A stretch of DNA of 64,000 bases from Rheinheimera sp. 4Y26 (lineage in GTDB: Bacteria > Pseudomonadota > Gammaproteobacteria > Enterobacterales > Alteromonadaceae), in the NCBI RefSeq assembly GCF_025245835.1, contig NZ_JAOBWS010000008.1, positions 124,001-188,000 of the forward strand, written 5' to 3'. The position numbers were made by a program, and so were the translations under genes. Below are positions 59,171-64,000 of this stretch, piece by piece. The first letter of the stretch is position 1. Each line of letters begins with the position of its first letter. The notes below the pieces were generated by a model, which saw only the letters and a program-made list of their open reading frames with translations, ran no database searches and had not been told where the DNA came from.

Positions 59171-60250
59171 ATGGCTCAACAAACTGTGTTAATTGGCAAA
59201 CATCTCGAAGCTGGCGCAAAAGTCGTCGATTTCCACGGCTGGGATATGCCGCTGCATTACGGCTCTCAAATTGAAGAACATCACACTGTGCGCACCGACG
59301 CTGGTATGTTCGACGTTTCTCACATGACCATTGTTGATTTAAATGGCGAGCGCACCCGCGAATTTTTACGCTTCTTATTGGCCAACGACGTTGCCAAATT
59401 AACAGTGCCAGGCAAAGCGCTGTACACCGGTATGCTGAACGAAGCCGGCGGTGTGATTGACGATTTAATTGTGTATTTCCTGTCTGAAGATTATTTCCGT
59501 TTAGTGGTGAACTCTGCCACCCGCGAAAAAGACCTGGCCTGGATCAACGCTCAAGCTAAAGCTTTTGACGTAAAAGTTACCGAACGTCCTGAATTTGCGA
59601 TGATTGCGGTACAAGGCCCGAATGCCAAAGCCAAAGTTGCCACTTTATTAAATGACAGCCAAAAAGCCGCTGTTGCCGGTATGAAACCATTTTTTGGTGT
59701 ACAGGCAGGTGACTTATTTATTGCCACCACTGGTTACACAGGTGAAGACGGTTACGAAATTGCCCTGCCAAACGAAATGGCTGCTGACTTCTGGCAAAAA
59801 CTGCTGGACGCTGGTGTAAAACCAGCAGGTTTAGGCGCCCGCGACACTTTACGTTTAGAAGCAGGCATGAATCTGTATGGTCAGGATATGGACGAAACCG
59901 TATCGCCACTGGCTGCCAATATGGGCTGGACCATTGCATGGGAGCCAAGCGATCGTAACTTTATCGGCCGCGCAGCCCTTGAGAAACAACGTGCTGAAGG
60001 CACCTTTAAACTGGTTGGTTTAGTGATGGAGCAAAAAGGTGTGCTGCGTCATGGCCAGAAAGTTGTGGTTGAAGGTGGTGAAGGCGAAATTACTTCTGGT
60101 ACCTTTTCACCTACTTTAGGTTATTCCATTGCGATGGCCCGCGTGCCAGCAACTGTTGGTGAAACGGCCGAAGTGGATATCCGTGGTAAATTAGTACCGG
60201 TAAAAGTGGTAAAACCTTCTTTTGTCCGTATGGGTAAAAAAGTCATCTAA
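59171..60250 (+). CDS. gcvT: Glycine cleavage system aminomethyltransferase (T protein)
   Basis: Transfers the aminomethyl carbon from H protein to tetrahydrofolate. Conserved [16 protein letters not shown] and [16 protein letters not shown]. 359 residues (E. coli 364). The ATG at 59171 lies nine bases after GAGAGG and is chosen over the ATG at 59162. First gene of gcvT-gcvH-gcvP. Confidence 0.95.
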   Translation: MAQQTVLIGKHLEAGAKVVDFHGWDMPLHYGSQIEEHHTVRTDAGMFDVSHMTIVDLNGERTREFLRFLLANDVAKLTVPGKALYTGMLNEAGGVIDDLIVYFLSEDYFRLVVNSATREKDLAWINAQAKAFDVKVTERPEFAMIAVQGPNAKAKVATLLNDSQKAAVAGMKPFFGVQAGDLFIATTGYTGEDGYEIALPNEMAADFWQKLLDAGVKPAGLGARDTLRLEAGMNLYGQDMDETVSPLAANMGWTIAWEPSDRNFIGRAALEKQRAEGTFKLVGLVMEQKGVLRHGQKVVVEGGEGEITSGTFSPTLGYSIAMARVPATVGETAEVDIRGKLVPVKVVKPSFVRMGKKVI

Positions 60251-60340
60251 ACTAGCTGTTGCCTTGGCAGGGCGCGCGTAGATACCGTTTCCTGCCAATA
60301 AACATAATATTAAATCGCGAATTAAGTCCGAGGAATTAAC

Positions 60341-60727
60341 ATGAGCTCTATCCCACAAGAATTAAAATATGCAGCGTCACACGAATGGGTTCGCAGTGAA
60401 GGCAACGGCGTTTACACCGTAGGTATCACAGAACACGCACAAGACCTGCTGGGTGACATGGTGTTTGTTGAATTACCAGAAGTGGGTGACTCTGTTGCTC
60501 AGGGCGACGACGTTGCTGTTGCTGAATCTGTAAAAGCGGCTTCTGATATTTATGCGCCAATCTCTGGTGAAATTGTGGCAATCAACGAAGCCCTGGGCGA
60601 TTCACCGGAAACAGTGAACAGCGCACCATACACCGACGGCTGGATGTTTAAAATTAAAGCATCTGACGAAGCCGAAGTTGCTGCTTTGTTAGATGCTGCA
60701 GGTTACGCTGCTGCTATCGCCGAATAA
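60341..60727 (+). CDS. gcvH: Glycine cleavage system H protein
   Basis: Lipoyl carrier of 128 residues. Lys65 in [18 protein letters not shown] is the lipoylation site. CGAGGAATTA precedes the ATG. 90 bases after gcvT; followed by a strong terminator-like hairpin before gcvP, suggesting reduced expression of the downstream gene. Confidence 0.96.
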   Translation: MSSIPQELKYAASHEWVRSEGNGVYTVGITEHAQDLLGDMVFVELPEVGDSVAQGDDVAVAESVKAASDIYAPISGEIVAINEALGDSPETVNSAPYTDGWMFKIKASDEAEVAALLDAAGYAAAIAE

Positions 60728-60748
60728 GGCCCGCAAGGGCAACACAAG

Positions 60749-60776
60749 CCCCGCCGAATAAGCGGGGTTTTGTTTT
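60749..60776 (+). terminator. Hairpin terminator after gcvH
   Basis: CCCCGC (60749-60754) pairs with GCGGGG (60762-60767), followed by TTTTGTTTT. Placed inside the operon, it probably lowers read-through from gcvTH into gcvP. Confidence 0.8.
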
Positions 60777-60785
60777 CCTCCGTCA

Positions 60786-60890
60786 TCATTGACGACGCAG
60801 GGTTGTTGGCCGCCTTCGCTCACTCCAATCGCATAGTTCACTATGCTCATGGAGATTCGCTTAGTTGCCGCCTACCTGCTTCATCAATGA
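60786..60890. repeat. Palindromic intergenic repeat, copy 3
   Basis: Third copy of the ~105-bp element. Outer arms TCATTGACGACGCAGG (60786-60801) and CCTGCTTCATCAATGA (60875-60890); centre CTCCA-atcg-CATAG-ttca-CTATG-ctca-TGGAG. The second stem differs from copy 1 (CTCCA/TGGAG instead of TGCCA/TGGCA) but still pairs. It sits between the gcvH terminator and gcvP. Confidence 0.88.
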
Positions 60891-60903
60891 TTTAGGAGGC
60901 ACC

Positions 60904-60982
60904 TTACCCGAAAGGGTAAAAGTTTTTAGCAGTTAAATCAGTAACGGCAAGGCCAAACAGAAATTTAACCCGTAAGGGTAAA
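60904..60982. repeat. Two small GNRA-loop hairpins before gcvP
   Basis: TTACCC-GAAA-GGGTAA (60904-60919) and a related TTAACCC-GTAA-GGGTAAA (60965-60982) share the core ACCCGNAAGGGTAAA. They lie in the gcvP leader, 50-115 bases before the start codon. Confidence 0.6.
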
Positions 60983-61034
60983 GTCTGCAGCGCCAAACCG
61001 TTGCCCCAGTTAAGCTTTTTAGGAAATTCCAGGC

Positions 61035-63923
61035 ATGACCACTTCTGTGAAAACCCTGTCGCAACTTGCGAATCAACAAGAATTTATCGCCCGCCATATC
61101 GGCCCGAACGCAGCTGAAACAGCAGCGATGCTCAAAGAGCTGGGTGTTAGCAGCATTGAAGAGCTGATTGCTCAGACAGTGCCAGCCGACATTCGCTTAA
61201 CAACGCCGCTGGCAACGGGTGAAGCGACCACAGAAGCGGACGCGCTGGCTTATTTAAAAGCTGCTGCCAGCAAAAACAAAATGTATAAGTCATACATTGG
61301 TATGGGTTACCACCCAACCCACACACCCAACGTTATTTTACGTAACGTGCTGGAAAACCCGGGCTGGTACACTGCTTACACCCCATACCAGCCGGAAATT
61401 GCCCAGGGCCGTTTAGAAGCGCTGCTGAATTTCCAACAAGTGTCATTAGATTTAACAGGTATGGAGCTGGCATCTGCTTCATTACTGGACGAAGCCACTG
61501 CCGCTGCTGAAGCTATGGCGCTGGCTAAACGTGTGACTAAAAACAAATCAAACACTTATTTTATTGCCGATGACGTGCACCCACAAACCATCGACGTAGT
61601 ACGCACCCGTGCCGAAATGTTTGGTTTTGACATCATCGTTGGTAAAGCAACTGAAGCCACCAGTCACGATGTATTTGGTGCCTTAATTCAGTACCCGTCA
61701 ACCACTGGTGAAGTACGCAACGACGCGCAGTTAATCGCTGATTTACAAGCGAAAAAAGCCATTGTTGCTGTAGCAACAGACCCAATGGCGCTGCTGCTGT
61801 TAAAATCACCAGGCGAATTGGGTGCTGACGTAGTATTAGGTTCAGCCCAACGTTTTGGTGTGCCTATGGCCTTTGGTGGCCCACACTCAGCGTTTTTTGC
61901 CACCCGTGACGATTACAAACGTTCTATGCCAGGCCGTATTATCGGTGTGTCTAAAGACCGCCGTGGCAATCAGGCCCTGCGGATGGCCATGCAAACGCGC
62001 GAGCAGCATATCCGCCGCGAAAAAGCCAACTCGAACATCTGTACTGCTCAGGTGTTACTGGCCAATATGGCGTCTTTCTACTGTGTGTACCACGGCCCGC
62101 AAGGCCTGAAAAACATTGCAGAACGTATTCACCGTTCAGCCGATGTATTTGCCGCTGGTTTAACTGCCAAGGGCGTAAAACTTTTGCACAACAGCTGGTT
62201 TGACACTGTAACTTTTGCAGTTGCCAACCGCAGCGAAGTTGTAGCCCGTGCTTTAAAGGCCGGCGTGAACCTGCGCACTGATTTAGCCGACACTTTAAGC
62301 GTCAGCTTCCACGAACAAACTTCAGTAGCTGATATTGCCGAGCTGTTTGATGTGGTATTTGGCGCTGGTCACGGTTTAGATGTTGCCGCTTTGGATGCAA
62401 GCATTGTTGCCAATGGTTCTAACTCTATTCCTGCTGATTTAGTGCGTACTTCTGCTTATTTAACGCACCCGGTATTTAACCAGTACCACAGCGAAACTGA
62501 GATGCTGCGTTATATCAAAAAGCTGGAAAACAAAGACTTAGCATTAAACCACGCGATGATTTCATTGGGCTCTTGCACCATGAAGCTCAACGCAACTGCT
62601 GAGATGATCCCGGTGACCTGGCCTGAATTTGCCTCTTTGCACCCGTTCGTGCCTAAAGATCAGGCGGAAGGTTATTACCAGATGATTGGTGAACTGGCCG
62701 ACTGGCTGGTGAACATCACAGGTTACGACCAGATGTCGATGCAGCCAAACTCAGGTGCGCAGGGCGAATACGCCGGTATGATTGCTATACGCAAATACCA
62801 TGAAAGCCGTGGTGAGTCGCACCGTAACATCTGTTTAATTCCGGTATCTGCCCACGGTACTAACCCGGCAACAGCGGCTATGGCCAGCTTTGAAGTAGTG
62901 CTGGTAGATTGTGACAAGAGCGGCAATATCGACATGGCTGATTTAAAAGCCAAAGCCGAAGCTGTTTCTGACCGTTTAGCCGCCATTATGGTGACTTACC
63001 CTTCAACCCATGGTGTGTTTGAAGAGTCGATTCGTGAGCTGTGTGACATTATTCACGCCCACGGCGGCCAGGTGTATATGGACGGCGCCAATATGAATGC
63101 TCAGGTGGGTGTAACCTCACCAGGCTTTATCGGCGCAGACGTATCTCACTTAAACCTGCACAAAACTTTCTGTATTCCACACGGCGGTGGCGGCCCAGGC
63201 ATGGGTCCAATAGGTGTGAAAAAACAACTGGCTCCGTTCCTGCCTAACCACGCTGTGGTAAAAATCGAAGACACAGGCGCGAACAACGGTGCAGTTTCTG
63301 CCGCTCCATTTGGCAGCGCCGGCATTCTGCCAATCAGCTGGATGTACATTAAGATGATGGGCGGCGACGGTTTACGTCAGGCTACTGAATACGCCATTTT
63401 AAATGCCAACTATATGGCCGCTAAACTCGACCCTATGTTCCCTGTGCTGTACAAAGGCAAAAACGGCCGTGTAGCGCACGAATGTATTATCGATATGCGT
63501 CCGTTAAAAGAAGCCACTGGCGTAACCGAGATGGACATTGCCAAACGTTTAATGGACTACGGTTTCCACGCGCCGACTATGTCATTCCCTGTGGCCGGCA
63601 CTTTAATGATTGAGCCAACAGAGTCTGAATCTAAAGTGGAACTGGACAAGTTTATTGAAGCCATGACTTCTATCCGCGCCGAAATTGCCAAGGTAGAAGC
63701 AGGTGAGTGGACAGCAGACAACAGCCCGCTGCACTTTGCCCCACACACCATGGCCGATATTTTCGACGCCAACTGGAACCGCGTATACGACCGTCAATAC
63801 GCCGCCTTCCCGGCGCAATACGTAGCCGACAACAAGTTCTGGCCAACAGTAACGCGGATTGATGACGTGTATGGCGACCGGAATTTAATGTGTGCTTGCC
63901 CTAGCCCGGAAGATTATCGGTAA
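61035..63923 (+). CDS. gcvP: Glycine dehydrogenase (decarboxylating), P protein
   Basis: PLP enzyme that decarboxylates glycine and passes the aminomethyl group to GcvH. Fused homodimer-like architecture of 962 residues (E. coli 957). The PLP-Lys lies in [19 protein letters not shown]-terminal RHIGPN and [12 protein letters not shown] are family hallmarks. The ATG has AGGAAA upstream. Its separation from gcvH by 307 bases with a terminator and repeat is larger than usual. Confidence 0.97.
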   Translation: MTTSVKTLSQLANQQEFIARHIGPNAAETAAMLKELGVSSIEELIAQTVPADIRLTTPLATGEATTEADALAYLKAAASKNKMYKSYIGMGYHPTHTPNVILRNVLENPGWYTAYTPYQPEIAQGRLEALLNFQQVSLDLTGMELASASLLDEATAAAEAMALAKRVTKNKSNTYFIADDVHPQTIDVVRTRAEMFGFDIIVGKATEATSHDVFGALIQYPSTTGEVRNDAQLIADLQAKKAIVAVATDPMALLLLKSPGELGADVVLGSAQRFGVPMAFGGPHSAFFATRDDYKRSMPGRIIGVSKDRRGNQALRMAMQTREQHIRREKANSNICTAQVLLANMASFYCVYHGPQGLKNIAERIHRSADVFAAGLTAKGVKLLHNSWFDTVTFAVANRSEVVARALKAGVNLRTDLADTLSVSFHEQTSVADIAELFDVVFGAGHGLDVAALDASIVANGSNSIPADLVRTSAYLTHPVFNQYHSETEMLRYIKKLENKDLALNHAMISLGSCTMKLNATAEMIPVTWPEFASLHPFVPKDQAEGYYQMIGELADWLVNITGYDQMSMQPNSGAQGEYAGMIAIRKYHESRGESHRNICLIPVSAHGTNPATAAMASFEVVLVDCDKSGNIDMADLKAKAEAVSDRLAAIMVTYPSTHGVFEESIRELCDIIHAHGGQVYMDGANMNAQVGVTSPGFIGADVSHLNLHKTFCIPHGGGGPGMGPIGVKKQLAPFLPNHAVVKIEDTGANNGAVSAAPFGSAGILPISWMYIKMMGGDGLRQATEYAILNANYMAAKLDPMFPVLYKGKNGRVAHECIIDMRPLKEATGVTEMDIAKRLMDYGFHAPTMSFPVAGTLMIEPTESESKVELDKFIEAMTSIRAEIAKVEAGEWTADNSPLHFAPHTMADIFDANWNRVYDRQYAAFPAQYVADNKFWPTVTRIDDVYGDRNLMCACPSPEDYR

Positions 63924-63943
63924 TTGAAAAGGAGTTGGGATCA

Positions 63944-64000
63944 TTTAATTAAGTTGGTTAACGTTTTAATTAAGTTGGTTATTTTAATTAAGATGGTTAA
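63944..64000. repeat. AT-rich tandem repeat after gcvP
   Basis: TTTAATTAAGTTGGTTA occurs at 63944-63960 and 63965-63981, with TTTAATTAAGATGGTTA at 63983-63999. The first copy starts about 20 bases after the gcvP stop codon and the array reaches the window edge, so its full length is unknown. Confidence 0.85.

Overview
The window reads as ordinary chromosome of a gammaproteobacterium, most likely an Alteromonadales/Chromatiaceae-type organism near Rheinheimera. This placement is an inference from gene content: ArcA/ArcB, 6S RNA between zapA and the 5-formyl-THF cyclo-ligase gene, the ygfB-pepP-ubiH-ubiI-gcvTHP run also found in E. coli, and many exported hydrolases. Coding density is high. I see no tRNA, rRNA, CRISPR array, prophage, integrase or insertion sequence.

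Layout. 1-2.5 kb: aroF-tyrA, tyrosine branch of aromatic amino acid synthesis, with a clear promoter and a TyrR-like box. 2.6-11 kb: a secreted GH13 amylase, mtgA, an AgcS alanine/glycine:Na+ symporter, a GNAT enzyme, a small lipoprotein, an M14 peptidase overlapping an alpha/beta hydrolase, the tRNA acp3U enzyme (DTW family) and an exported START-domain protein. 11-24 kb: aceK, glsA, a DUF1840 protein, lipoprotein hydrolases, a beta-propeller protein, a berberine-bridge-type FAD oxidase, a chemoreceptor, an amidase, a membrane-tethered glutaredoxin-like protein and a small exported six-cysteine protein. 24.5-32 kb: gltBD, with a long leader carrying two palindromic repeats, and folE2.

32.4-37.3 kb is the most interesting block: an isoaspartyl dipeptidase (IadA) and a YfcC-type transporter in one operon, divergent from an exported cyanophycinase. 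Together they suggest uptake and use of cyanophycin or other beta-aspartyl peptides: the polymer is cut outside the cytoplasm, dipeptide is imported, and the isopeptide bond is split inside. The IadA has lost the first histidine of its HxH metal motif (Leu65), so the step is either done differently or this copy is altered.

37.3-42.4 kb: arcB and arcA converge on a shared terminator, followed by a CHASE8-type sensor kinase. 42.5-49.5 kb: DUF3293, trmB-rsmC, then mutY-yggX-gcvA-hydrolase-DUF423-rlmM. 49.6-53.6 kb: an M28 peptidase lipoprotein, a CorC/CNNM-type protein and 5-formyl-THF cyclo-ligase. 53.7-63.9 kb: 6S RNA, zapA, ygfB, pepP, ubiH, ubiI and the glycine cleavage operon gcvT-gcvH-gcvP. 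Its probable activator GcvA lies in the same window.

Non-coding structure worth noting: a ~105-bp imperfect palindrome present three times (two in the gltB leader, one between gcvH and gcvP) with compensatory stem changes; a 21-bp perfect palindrome over the predicted gltB -10; and short tandem repeats that repeatedly sit at or just after stop codons.
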